This document shows, piece by piece, positions 6,231-14,123 of a DNA stretch of 41,390 nucleotides (within the stretch, counting starts at the first letter, position 1; each line of letters starts with the position of its first letter). Origin of the DNA: Thiorhodococcus minor (GTDB taxonomy: Bacteria > Pseudomonadota > Gammaproteobacteria > Chromatiales > Chromatiaceae); the NCBI RefSeq assembly GCF_010820565.1, contig NZ_JAAIJQ010000051.1:1-41390 (forward strand), written 5' to 3'. Below the pieces are notes generated by a model. The model had not been told where the DNA came from, did no database searches, and saw nothing but the letters and a program-made list of their open reading frames with translations. The translations under genes and the position numbers were made by a program.

Positions 6231-7658
6231 CTAGGAGGCCGGCAGGTCCTCCCGCTCGCCATCTCCCTCCAACCGCAGCTCCTTGATTTTACGCGTCAGG
6301 GTGTTGCGCCCCCACCCCAGAAGTCGCGCGGCTTCCTGGCGTCGCCCCCCAGTGTGCTCGAGGGCAGTCTGGATGAGGATCTGCTCGAAGGCCGGCAGGG
6401 CGGTATCGAGCAGGGCCTCGTTGCCCTGCTTGAGGGCGTTCCGCGCCCAGCGACGAAACACGCTCTCCCAGGGCTCGTCGCGCGCCTGCTCGACGGACGG
6501 CGCACTCAGCTCGGGCGGCAGATCTTCGGCGTGGATCTGCTTGCTGGACGCCATGACGGTGACCCAGCGCGCCGTGTTCTCGAGCTGGCGGACGTTACCT
6601 GGCCAGTCCAGGCGCTGGAGGTGATCGATGGCATCCTGGAGCAGCACCTTGGGCTCGCAGCTCAGCTCTTGAGCGGCTTGGGCGAGAAAATGCCGCATGA
6701 GCAGGGGGATATCCTCGCGTCTGTCTCGCAAGGCCGGCAGCTGGATGCGGATGACATTGAGACGATGGAAGAGATCTTCGCGGAATCGCCCCTGACGCAC
6801 CAGCTCGTCGAGATGCTGGTGGGTTGCGGCAATGATACGCACGTCGACCTTGATCGGGGCCAAGCCGCCGACGCGATAGAACTCGCCGTCGGCCAAGACC
6901 CGAAGCAGACGAGTCTGCAGCTCGGCCGGCATGTCGCCGATCTCGTCGAGGAAGAGGGTGCCGCCGTTGGCCTGCTCGAAACGCCCTTCGCGACGCGTCT
7001 GAGCACCAGTGAAGGAGCCGCGCTCGTGGCCGAAGAGCTCGGACTCCAGGAGATCCCTGGGGATGGCCGCCATATTGAGCGCGATGAAGGGGCCATCGCT
7101 CCTCGGGCTGTGACGGTGCAAGGCATGGGCGACCAGCTCTTTTCCGGTGCCTGACTCGCCATTGATCAGCACCGTGATGTTGGAGCGGGCGAGCCTCCCG
7201 ATGGCGCGGAAGACATCCTGCATGGCGGGGGCCTCGCCGATGATGTCCGTGCCCTGAGGGACTGTGGCCTCCTCCGCGCGATCGTCGCGACCGCGCCGAC
7301 AGGCGCGCGTCACCTGCGACACGGCCTCGTCGAGGTCGAAGGGCTTGGGCAGATACTCGAAGGCGCCGCCATGGAATGCCGAGACCGCACTGTCGAGATC
7401 TGAGTGGGCGGTCATGATGATGACCGGAAGCCCCGGGTAGCGATCCGAGACTTGGCGCAGCAGCTCTAGCCCATCGATCCCCGGCATGCGGATGTCGGTG
7501 AGGATGACGTCCGGCTGCTCGCGCTGCAGCGCTTCCATGACGCCGACACCATTGGAGAAGCAGGTGACGTTCATCTCGGCCTTGCGGAGTGCGCGATCCA
7601 GCACCCAACGGATCGAGCGGTCATCGTCGATGACCCAGACGTTCGGCTCCCTATGCAT
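6231..7658 (-). CDS. ntrC: Nitrogen regulation response regulator NtrC (GlnG), sigma-54 activator
   Basis: A 475-residue bacterial enhancer-binding protein. Receiver domain, residues 1-125: VWVIDDD and phospho-acceptor Asp55 in ILTDIRMPG. AAA+ domain: Walker A GESGTGKE, the sigma-54 contact loop GSFTGA, and Walker B GGTLFLDEIGDMP. C-terminal Fis-type helix-turn-helix: TGGRRQEAARLLGWGRNTLT. Phosphorylated NtrC binds enhancers and drives sigma-54 transcription of nitrogen genes, including glnA nearby. Its start overlaps the 3' end of ntrB by 8 nt, so the two are co-translated. Confidence 0.97.
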   Translation of the reverse strand: MHREPNVWVIDDDRSIRWVLDRALRKAEMNVTCFSNGVGVMEALQREQPDVILTDIRMPGIDGLELLRQVSDRYPGLPVIIMTAHSDLDSAVSAFHGGAFEYLPKPFDLDEAVSQVTRACRRGRDDRAEEATVPQGTDIIGEAPAMQDVFRAIGRLARSNITVLINGESGTGKELVAHALHRHSPRSDGPFIALNMAAIPRDLLESELFGHERGSFTGAQTRREGRFEQANGGTLFLDEIGDMPAELQTRLLRVLADGEFYRVGGLAPIKVDVRIIAATHQHLDELVRQGRFREDLFHRLNVIRIQLPALRDRREDIPLLMRHFLAQAAQELSCEPKVLLQDAIDHLQRLDWPGNVRQLENTARWVTVMASSKQIHAEDLPPELSAPSVEQARDEPWESVFRRWARNALKQGNEALLDTALPAFEQILIQTALEHTGGRRQEAARLLGWGRNTLTRKIKELRLEGDGEREDLPAS

Positions 7659-8730
7659 CTTCTCGCTCCAAGGGCAGATAGACGAAGAAGGTCGTCTCGC
7701 CGGGACGACTCTCGCATTCGATCAGGCCCGCATGCTGGTTGATCAGCTCCTGCGCGATCGGCAGCCCCAGTCCGGTGCCGCCCTGATGTCCGGATACCAT
7801 CGGGAAGAAGATCTGATCGCGGAGCTCGTCCGGAATCCCGGGGCCGTCGTCCCGAACCTGGGCCTGAAGAACCAGGCGATGGCGGCGATTTCCGATGGTG
7901 AATTGACGCAGCACCCGCGTCTTCAGCTCGACGTGACCTCGGACGCCCGCGGCGGCAGCCGCATTGCGGACGATGTTGAGAAAGGCCTGGATCAGCCGCT
8001 CCTGGTCGGCGATGAAGTCGGGGATGCTCGGATCATAGTCGCGGATGACCGCCGGGCCGCGGGGGAATTCGGCCAAGATGAGGCCACGTACATACTCGAG
8101 GACGTCGTGGATGTTCACCCGCGCGCGGCGGGGCATGAGATTCGGTCCGATCATCCGATTCATCAGAGACTGCAGACGATCCGCCTCGTCGATGATGATG
8201 CGGGTGTACTCGCGCAGGGAGGGATCGGGAAGCTCCCGCTCGAGCAGCTGCGCGGCGCCGCGCAGCCCGCCGAGCGGATTCTTGATCTCATGCGCGAGAC
8301 CGCGAATCAGGGCTTGAGTCGCCTGATGCTGCGAGAGAAGCTGCTCCTCACGGGTGATACGGAGCTGACGATCGACCTGATAGAGCTCGACCAGGATCTC
8401 CGCGTCCGCATCGAAATGGTGCAAGGGAAGCACGGTGCAGTTCACCGTTTTGGTGCGCGCATCCGCTACCCGGACATTGATCTCGCGCTCGGTGAAAGGA
8501 TGACGTGACGTCATGGCCTCTGTCAGCCGCTTTTCCGCATGATCGTCCGGACAGGGAAGTACGGCGGAAACATGCTGTCCAACGAGGTGCCGGGAGCTGA
8601 CTTCGAACAGAACCTCCGCCCCTGGGTTGATGTACTTCAGATATAAGTGCTTGTCGAACAACATGACGGCGGTGTTCAGATGATCGAGAATCATCCGCTC
8701 AAGAGCCGGAGTGGCCGCTAGAGTCGTCAT
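7651..8730 (-). CDS. ntrB: Nitrogen regulation sensor histidine kinase NtrB (GlnL)
   Basis: The 359-residue protein has a PAS domain (about residues 8-125, MILDHLNTAVMLFDKHLYLKYINPGAE), the phospho-acceptor His147 in GLAHEIKNPLGGLRGAAQ, and an ATP-binding domain with N box (NIVRNAAAA), G1 box (DDGPGIP) and GTGLGLPIA. NtrB has no membrane segment and phosphorylates or dephosphorylates NtrC according to PII (GlnB) status, thus reading nitrogen supply. The ATG at 8730 is chosen because the PAS domain begins just after it; an in-frame start at 8838 would add unrelated sequence. Confidence 0.95.
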   Translation of the reverse strand: MTTLAATPALERMILDHLNTAVMLFDKHLYLKYINPGAEVLFEVSSRHLVGQHVSAVLPCPDDHAEKRLTEAMTSRHPFTEREINVRVADARTKTVNCTVLPLHHFDADAEILVELYQVDRQLRITREEQLLSQHQATQALIRGLAHEIKNPLGGLRGAAQLLERELPDPSLREYTRIIIDEADRLQSLMNRMIGPNLMPRRARVNIHDVLEYVRGLILAEFPRGPAVIRDYDPSIPDFIADQERLIQAFLNIVRNAAAAAGVRGHVELKTRVLRQFTIGNRRHRLVLQAQVRDDGPGIPDELRDQIFFPMVSGHQGGTGLGLPIAQELINQHAGLIECESRPGETTFFVYLPLEREDA

Positions 8731-8972
8731 CGAGCTGATTCCAAATGAGGTGACTGCATTGTTTGGGTCGTTGACGCCATCGCCAAGCGCGCCGAATCGC
8801 CACGGTCGACGACGATCGCGCGGCAAGGCGCAGGGCACAATCCTGAGCTAGGCGAGCCCTGGCCAGTCACGGAAGGCAATAAAAGTACCAGAATTAGCTG
8901 GCAACGCGTCCGAGCTTGCTCACAACGCGCAATCAGGAGTTGTGCGGGCTCAGGCGCCCGTCCGGGACGGGA

Positions 8973-9491
8973 TCAGCGCAACTGTCCCGGCTCGTCTGGT
9001 TTTCGAACGTGGAATCGGCGCGGTGCGGACTGGGCGACGACGCTGCCATTCTCACCCGTGACGCGGACCTGCAGACGGTGACTGCCAAGGGCGGTGCCGG
9101 TCAGCCGAAATTGCGTCGCACCACTGGCGACGGTCAAAGGGGCCTCGTCCAGCAGGATCGCCATCTGGTGCCCTTCCATGAGGGAAGGATTGACCATCAG
9201 GCTCACGGGCAAGCCAGCGTCTTGCTGTGTCAGGGTCTCATTGGCGGCAGGAGCGATGATGTCGAGCGCCGAATAGGGGCCGAGAAATTCGACATCTGGA
9301 GAATCCGGCTGGGGGAGAGCAGGTGCGGGAGCATCCGCATCAGTCTTGGGCGCAGTCGAGACCTTCTCAGAGCCTTGATTCCAGCGATCGGAGAAGTGCA
9401 CCCGTCCAGCTTCATCAACCCAGCGATAGATCTCGGCGGAGCCGACGGACGGGGCCAAAATGGCGGCGATGATCAAGCATGGTCTGATCAT
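8973..9491 (-). CDS. DUF4124-domain secreted protein
   Basis: The 172-residue protein has a signal peptide (MIRPCLIIAAILAPSVGSA) followed directly by EIYRWVDEAGRVHFSDRWNQGSEKV, the DUF4124 signature of periplasmic proteins of unknown function. The rest is a Pro-rich linker and an Ig-like beta sandwich (VSLMVNPSLMEGHQMAILLDEAP ... GSHRLQVRVTGENGSVVA). DUF4124 genes are commonly found between glnA and ntrBC in gammaproteobacteria, as here. The function is not known. The start at 9491 is set by the signal peptide, since the in-frame start at 9554 gives no such feature. Confidence 0.88.
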   Translation of the reverse strand: MIRPCLIIAAILAPSVGSAEIYRWVDEAGRVHFSDRWNQGSEKVSTAPKTDADAPAPALPQPDSPDVEFLGPYSALDIIAPAANETLTQQDAGLPVSLMVNPSLMEGHQMAILLDEAPLTVASGATQFRLTGTALGSHRLQVRVTGENGSVVAQSAPRRFHVRKPDEPGQLR

Positions 9492-9608
9492 AGCGAGAGC
9501 ATAATCGACGCCAATCGCCAGAACAACAGGATGGGGGTGCCGTTCGGCCGACAATCTGCAAGCAGCAGACGCTGCAGCAATTGGATGGAGGAAGAGAAGC
9601 CTGTGAGG

Positions 9609-9630
9609 GCAGGCGCTTCCCTGCGCCTGC
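9609..9630 (-). terminator. Hairpin downstream of glnA
   Basis: GCAGGCGC (9609-9616) pairs perfectly with GCGCCTGC (9623-9630) around a 6-nt loop, 49 nt past the glnA stop. Only scattered Ts follow on the minus strand, so it may attenuate rather than fully stop transcription into the DUF4124 gene. Confidence 0.4.
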
Positions 9631-9678
9631 GGCCGGAGGATCCTGCGCGACCGCGTTGCCCTTAGAGGCTGGTCCGCC

Positions 9679-11082
9679 TTACAGACTGTAGTACATATCG
9701 AACTCGACGGGGTGAGTCGTCATGCGCAAACGCGTGACTTCATCCATCTTGAGCGCGATGTAGGCGTCGATGAGGTCATCGGTAAAGACGCCGCCGGCAG
9801 TCAGGAAGTCGCGGTCCTTATCCAGCGACTCGAGCGCCATCTCAAAGGAGGAGCAAACTGTCGGGATCGACTTGGCCTCTTCCGGGGGCAGATCGTAGAG
9901 GTCCTTGTCCATCGCATCGCCCGGATGGATCTTGTTCTGGATGCCGTCCAGACCAGCCATCATCATTGCAGCGAACGACAGATAGGGGTTGCCCATGGAA
10001 TCCGGGAAGCGGACCTCGATACGACGACCCTTGGGGCTGGCGCAGTGCGGGATGCGGATGGATGCGGAGCGGTTGCGCGCCGAGTAGGCCAGCATGACCG
10101 GGGCCTCGAAACCTGGGACCAGCCGCTTGTAGGAGTTGGTCGAGGCGTTGGTCAGCGCGTTCAGTGCGCGCGCGTGCTTGACGATGCCACCGATGTAATA
10201 GAGCGCGGTGTCGGAGAGACCACCGTACTTGTCACCAGCGAAGAGGTTCTGGCCATCCTTGCTCAGGGACTGGTGAACGTGCATGCCGTTTCCGTTGTCA
10301 CCGACCAGAGGCTTGGGCATGAAGGTGACGGTCTTGCCGTAGGCATGCGCCACATTGTGGATGACGTACTTGAGGATCTGATTCTGGTCGGCGCGGGCGA
10401 CCAGGGTGTCGAATTTGGTGCCGATCTCGCATTGTCCGGCGGTTGCGACCTCATGGTGGTGCACCTCGACCGGAACGCCCATCTCTTCGAGCGTCAGACA
10501 CATGGCCGCGCGCAGGTCGTTCAGGGAATCGACCGGCGGGACCGGGAAGTAACCGCCCTTGACGCCGGGACGGTGACCCATGTTGCCATCGGGGAAGACG
10601 CGCTCGGAGTTCCAGCCAGCCTCTTCGGAATCGACCTTGTAGAAGGCGCCGCCCATGTCCGCGCCCCAACGGACGTCGTCGAGGACGAAGAACTCTGGCT
10701 CGGGACCGAAGAAGGCGGTGTCGGCGACGCCGGTCGACTTCATGTAGGCCTCGGCCCGCTTGGCCAGCGAGCGGGGATCGCGCTCGTAGCCGGTCATGGT
10801 CTCGGGCTCGAGGATGTCGCAGCGGATGATCAGGGTGTTCTCGTCGGAGAAGGGATCCATGACGGCCGTATCTGCCTCTGGCATCAGGACCATGTCGGAC
10901 GCCTCGATGCCCTTCCAGCCGGAGATCGAAGAGCCGTCGAACATCTTGCCGTCCTTGAAGAGATCCTCATCGACCACGGTTGCAGGCATGGAGACATGCT
11001 GCTCCTTGCCGCGAGTATCCGTGAAGCGAAGATCGACGAACTTCACTTCATTGTCTTTGATCATCTTAATGACATCAGTCAT
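9679..11082 (-). CDS. glnA: Type I glutamine synthetase GlnA
   Basis: GlnA joins ammonia to glutamate with ATP, the entry point of nitrogen assimilation. The 467-residue protein starts [21 protein letters not shown]. It has the [10 protein letters not shown] motif, metal-binding EPEFFV, the [10 protein letters not shown] loop, [10 protein letters not shown], and NRSASIRIP with the catalytic arginine. Tyr396 in [10 protein letters not shown] is the adenylylation site of the beta-subtype enzyme, so GlnE control is expected. GGAG lies 8 nt before the ATG at 11082; a longer frame to 11211 lacks family similarity. A sigma-54 promoter lies 238 nt upstream. Confidence 0.98.
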   Translation of the reverse strand: MTDVIKMIKDNEVKFVDLRFTDTRGKEQHVSMPATVVDEDLFKDGKMFDGSSISGWKGIEASDMVLMPEADTAVMDPFSDENTLIIRCDILEPETMTGYERDPRSLAKRAEAYMKSTGVADTAFFGPEPEFFVLDDVRWGADMGGAFYKVDSEEAGWNSERVFPDGNMGHRPGVKGGYFPVPPVDSLNDLRAAMCLTLEEMGVPVEVHHHEVATAGQCEIGTKFDTLVARADQNQILKYVIHNVAHAYGKTVTFMPKPLVGDNGNGMHVHQSLSKDGQNLFAGDKYGGLSDTALYYIGGIVKHARALNALTNASTNSYKRLVPGFEAPVMLAYSARNRSASIRIPHCASPKGRRIEVRFPDSMGNPYLSFAAMMMAGLDGIQNKIHPGDAMDKDLYDLPPEEAKSIPTVCSSFEMALESLDKDRDFLTAGGVFTDDLIDAYIALKMDEVTRLRMTTHPVEFDMYYSL

Positions 11083-11254
11083 TGAATAGTCTCCGATGCT
11101 GTTTCTACAAAGCTGGACCGGCTGAGTCCGACGCGCCGCCTCGGACGACGAAATCGCCCGCAGCCCACGCATTCGGCGCCGGAGAGTACCAGGTCGTGGA
11201 TCGCGCTGCACGATTCGTCAAAACAACCTCACGAATCCTGCAAGGCATGGAATG

Positions 11255-11280
11255 ATGCCCCGACGCTTGGGTCGGGGCAT
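11255..11280 (-). promoter_or_regulatory. Strong hairpin in the glnA leader
   Basis: ATGCCCCGAC (11255-11264) pairs perfectly with GTCGGGGCAT (11271-11280) around a 6-nt loop. If transcription begins at the sigma-54 promoter this hairpin lies about 30-50 nt into the messenger. There is no T tract after it on the minus strand, so it is not a standard terminator. Confidence 0.5.
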
Positions 11281-11319
11281 GCGGAATCGGATAGCGCATT
11301 CACTGCCTCGCAGCGCGCA

Positions 11320-11335
11320 TGCAACGAATACGCCA
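11320..11335 (-). promoter_or_regulatory. Sigma-54 promoter of glnA
   Basis: The minus strand reads TGGCGTATTCGTTGCA. GG and GC of the -24 and -12 elements have the exact sigma-54 spacing (TGGC-N8-TTGCA against consensus TGGCAC-N5-TTGCA). Transcription would start near 11308. This matches control of glnA by the NtrB-NtrC pair encoded downstream. Confidence 0.75.
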
Positions 11336-11517
11336 GCGGGCGTCGAGGGGATGGCACCCGCCTCAAGCGCGGGCATGATTCAGCTGGGATGAGGAAAAAA
11401 TTCGCTTAGACAAAGAGTTGCTGTCGATCCAGAGATGGGCGCGTCGTCACTGCGGCCTTCCCGAAGGATTCGGGTACGAGTGATCGCACCCATAAGTCGT
11501 AAGGACGCCGGGCAAAA

Positions 11518-11564
11518 CGCACCAAATAGATGCGCCAACAAGCATTACGCACCATATCAGCGCA
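11518..11564. promoter_or_regulatory. Pair of NtrC-like enhancer sites
   Basis: CGCACC-N5-GATGCG (11518-11534) and CGCACC-N5-AGCGCA (11548-11564) resemble the NtrC consensus TGCACC-N5-GGTGCA with 9 of 12 and fewer matches. They start 30 bp apart, about three helical turns, as expected for cooperative NtrC dimers. They lie about 180-245 bp upstream of the sigma-54 promoter. A third CGCACC lies at 11485. Confidence 0.4.
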
Positions 11565-11568
11565 GCTA

Positions 11569-12723
11569 TCAGCCGAAGTAGACGCGAATCTGCCGAAAGG
11601 CGGCATCCTGCTCCAATGCCTCCTGCAGGGCGTCACGCAGCCCTTGTGGGTCCGCTCCCTCGCGCAGGCAAGCCGTGATCGGGAAGTAGACATCCACGTC
11701 GATGCTGCAAGCAAGGTAGTGCAAGATGATGCGCTGACGCTCGTTGGCCGCCGGGATTCCAGACCAATGCGATGCCAGCCGCGCGAGTGCCTCGGCGCGC
11801 AGGGGGAGCGACGGGCATGCTGGGGCGATCTCGTCGTCCTCGGGGTCGATATGGACGGTCACATCCGTCATCTCGTCGATCTCCCGCTTCAGACGCTGCT
11901 CGACCAGGACGCTGATCATGTGACCCTCCGAGACACTTATGTCGGGATCGACCAGGACGTGCACGTCAGCCGACGCCTGGCCGCCTGAGCGGCGCGTCCG
12001 CAGCATGTGGATGTCGCGGACGCCGCCAACGGAGCGGATGGTCTCCGTCACCTCCGCGAGACGCTCGGACTCCAATCCGGTATCCACGAGCTCGTTGGTC
12101 GCCTCCCAGCCGAGCTCCCAGGCGATCTTGGCGATCATGAGGGCCACGATAACCGCGGCGATGGCATCCAGATAGGGAAGTCCCGCCATGGTACCGACAA
12201 TGCCGACCAGGACGACGATGGAGGAAACCGCGTCTGTCCGGTGATGCCAAGCATTGGCCCGCAGGAGATCCGAGCGGACCCGCTTGGCATAACCCAGCGT
12301 CCACCAATAGAGCCACTCCTTGGCACCGATCGAAAGCAGTGCGGCGGCCATTGCGAGGGCATCCGGCCTAAGCAGCTCGGTTGGGTTGAAGAGCCTCTTG
12401 GCGGCATCCCAACCGATACCAAGGGCGACGGCGAGGAGCAGAAAGCCGAGGACCAGGGTTGCAACCGTCTCGTATCGGGCATGGCCATAAGGGTGGCTCT
12501 GGTCCGGTCCTTGGTTGGCGTGATGCCCGGCGAAGAGCACCAGGATGTCGGATAGGAGATCGGAGAGCGAGTGGAGTCCGTCGGCGACCAGGGCCTGAGA
12601 GTGACCCAGTATGCCGGCAATGATCTTGACGGCCGACAAGAGTAGATTCACCACCGCACCCACGACCGCGGTTCGGGTCACCGCTTTGCTGCGGTCGATG
12701 GACGAAGGTTGATCGGAGGTCAC
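11569..12723 (-). CDS. Cation diffusion facilitator (CDF) family metal transporter
   Basis: A 384-residue membrane protein. The N-terminal half has about six transmembrane helices ([53 protein letters not shown] and others). Two HxxxD metal motifs of the CDF transport site are present: H51SLSD in TM2 and HHRTDAV in TM5. A cytosolic ferredoxin-like domain follows ([27 protein letters not shown]), then a second similar repeat at the C terminus ([12 protein letters not shown]). CDF proteins export divalent metals such as Zn or Fe(II) in exchange for protons; the metal cannot be told here. The GTG at 12723 has GGAG 8 nt upstream and gives a family-like N terminus. Confidence 0.92.
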   Translation of the reverse strand: MTSDQPSSIDRSKAVTRTAVVGAVVNLLLSAVKIIAGILGHSQALVADGLHSLSDLLSDILVLFAGHHANQGPDQSHPYGHARYETVATLVLGFLLLAVALGIGWDAAKRLFNPTELLRPDALAMAAALLSIGAKEWLYWWTLGYAKRVRSDLLRANAWHHRTDAVSSIVVLVGIVGTMAGLPYLDAIAAVIVALMIAKIAWELGWEATNELVDTGLESERLAEVTETIRSVGGVRDIHMLRTRRSGGQASADVHVLVDPDISVSEGHMISVLVEQRLKREIDEMTDVTVHIDPEDDEIAPACPSLPLRAEALARLASHWSGIPAANERQRIILHYLACSIDVDVYFPITACLREGADPQGLRDALQEALEQDAAFRQIRVYFG

Positions 12724-13207
12724 GTCGAAGGCTCCATTGATGCGCACCGGACAGCCGTTCAGTATACGCCAGGAGCATTGCCCAAAGTCGGCCGGAAAGC
12801 GCTTGGCTCCTCGGGAGGCGCGCCGATGCGCCCGGCAAGGCCAGGTGTGCGCTCGGGCGTCGATCATCCTTTGGCCCTCACTTTCTTCTGGCTCCCAGGC
12901 TCCAGCATCGCGTCGCGCGACGGACCGCAAGAGCGGCTGGGCTGGATTCCTGGGCTGCGGCCTGGGTAACGAGCGAAGCACGGCCGGGCGTCCCGCGTCA
13001 GAAGTGGCAGATGGAGCGGACGCCGGACCAAACGATGGCCAAGACCTGCGCTCGCAAGACAGGACACCCAGCTCGCCCCGAGATCAAAAGATTCGGATGC
13101 GCAAGCCGGATCCCAGATGCTGCGCTGCCGCGCCACGCCCCGGCAGCGAATGCGCCGACCGAATATACTGTCGGGTTTTACTCATCACCTCGTCGCAGGA
13201 GTCCATT
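12724..13207. other. Divergent control region between CDF gene and glyQ (484 bp without genes)
   Basis: No gene is supported. Two TATACT-type -10 elements point outward, one on the minus strand at 12761-12766 (31 nt ahead of the CDF start) and one on the plus strand at 13164-13169 (44 nt ahead of the glyQ start). Neither has a convincing -35 box. The middle is GC-rich with nothing recognisable. Confidence 0.4.
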
Positions 13208-14113
13208 TTGAGTCTCGAATCGGAGGACCTCTCGACCTTTCAAGGTCTTATCTTCGCGCTGGAGCGCTATTGGGCCGAGCATGGGTGCGTCGTCGTTCAA
13301 CCCTATGATATGGAAGTCGGGGCTGGAACCTTTCACCCATCCACCTTTCTGCGCTCCATCGGGCCGGAGCCTTGGCGCAGCGCCTACGTCCAGCCCTCGC
13401 GCCGGCCGACCGACGGCCGCTATGGGGACAATCCCAACCGGCTGCAGCACTACTACCAATACCAGGTGGTCTTGAAGCCGTCGCCGCTCGAGATCCAGGA
13501 CCTCTATCTCGGGTCACTCGAGCGGCTCGGGATCGATCCTCTAGTTCACGACATCCGTTTCGTCGAGGACAACTGGGAATCCCCGACGCTCGGGGCCTGG
13601 GGCCTCGGCTGGGAGGTCTGGCTCAACGGCATGGAAGTCACGCAGTTCACCTACTTCCAGCAGGTCGGTGGGCTCGATTGTCGCCCTGTGACCGGCGAGA
13701 TCACCTATGGTCTTGAGCGCATCGCGATGTATCTCCAGGAGGTGGAGAGCGTCTACGACCTGGTGTGGAGTCGAGGCTCAGGGTCCGTCGTCACCTACGG
13801 GGACGTCTTCCATCAGAATGAAGTCGAGCAATCCACCTACAACTTCGAGATCGCGGATACGGATGCGCTCTTCCACCAGTTCGACACCTGCGAGCGCATC
13901 GGCGCCGAGCTCGTCGAGCGAGGACTCCCCCTGCCGGCTTACGAGCAGGTCCTCAAGGCATCCCACACCTTCAATCTGCTGGATGCAAGGGGCGCGATCT
14001 CGGTGACCGAGCGGCAGAGATTCATCTTGCGGGTGCGGACCTTGTCACGGGCCGTCGCCCAGGCCTACTACGAAAAGCGGGAAGCGCTGGGTTTTCCCAT
14101 GCTGCAGTCTTGA
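13208..14113 (+). CDS. glyQ: Glycyl-tRNA synthetase alpha subunit
   Basis: GlyQ carries the catalytic site of the bacterial alpha2beta2 glycyl-tRNA synthetase. The 301-residue protein is almost wholly conserved: [35 protein letters not shown] at the N terminus, [29 protein letters not shown] (class II motif 2) and [10 protein letters not shown] (motif 3). The start is TTG at 13208, with AGGAG 6 nt before it; starts further upstream (12737) would add a long segment foreign to the family. E. coli GlyQ has 303 residues, which supports this choice. glyS follows after 10 nt. Confidence 0.97.
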   Translation: MSLESEDLSTFQGLIFALERYWAEHGCVVVQPYDMEVGAGTFHPSTFLRSIGPEPWRSAYVQPSRRPTDGRYGDNPNRLQHYYQYQVVLKPSPLEIQDLYLGSLERLGIDPLVHDIRFVEDNWESPTLGAWGLGWEVWLNGMEVTQFTYFQQVGGLDCRPVTGEITYGLERIAMYLQEVESVYDLVWSRGSGSVVTYGDVFHQNEVEQSTYNFEIADTDALFHQFDTCERIGAELVERGLPLPAYEQVLKASHTFNLLDARGAISVTERQRFILRVRTLSRAVAQAYYEKREALGFPMLQS

Positions 14114-14123
14114 CCAGGGGATG

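Larger units (their letters stand above)
11083..11568. other. glnA leader and control region (486 bp without genes)
   Basis: No gene is seen. From glnA outward it holds a long untranslated leader with a perfect 10-bp-stem hairpin at 11255-11280, a sigma-54 promoter at 11320-11335, and NtrC-like inverted repeats at 11518-11534 and 11548-11564 next to the stop codon of the CDF transporter gene. Confidence 0.6.

Noticed and set aside
9712-11085. A 457-codon open frame opposite glnA
   Set aside because: It is a shadow of glnA, whose sequence is conserved over its full length.
11241-11262. Second sigma-54 element near the leader hairpin (CCTTGCA on the minus strand)
   Set aside because: No GG lies at the required 12-bp spacing upstream; the element at 11320-11335 fits exactly.
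12737-13207. N-terminal extension of glyQ
   Set aside because: The extra 157 residues are Arg/Pro/Ser-rich and not part of GlyQ; the TTG at 13208 has a good ribosome-binding site and gives the family length.
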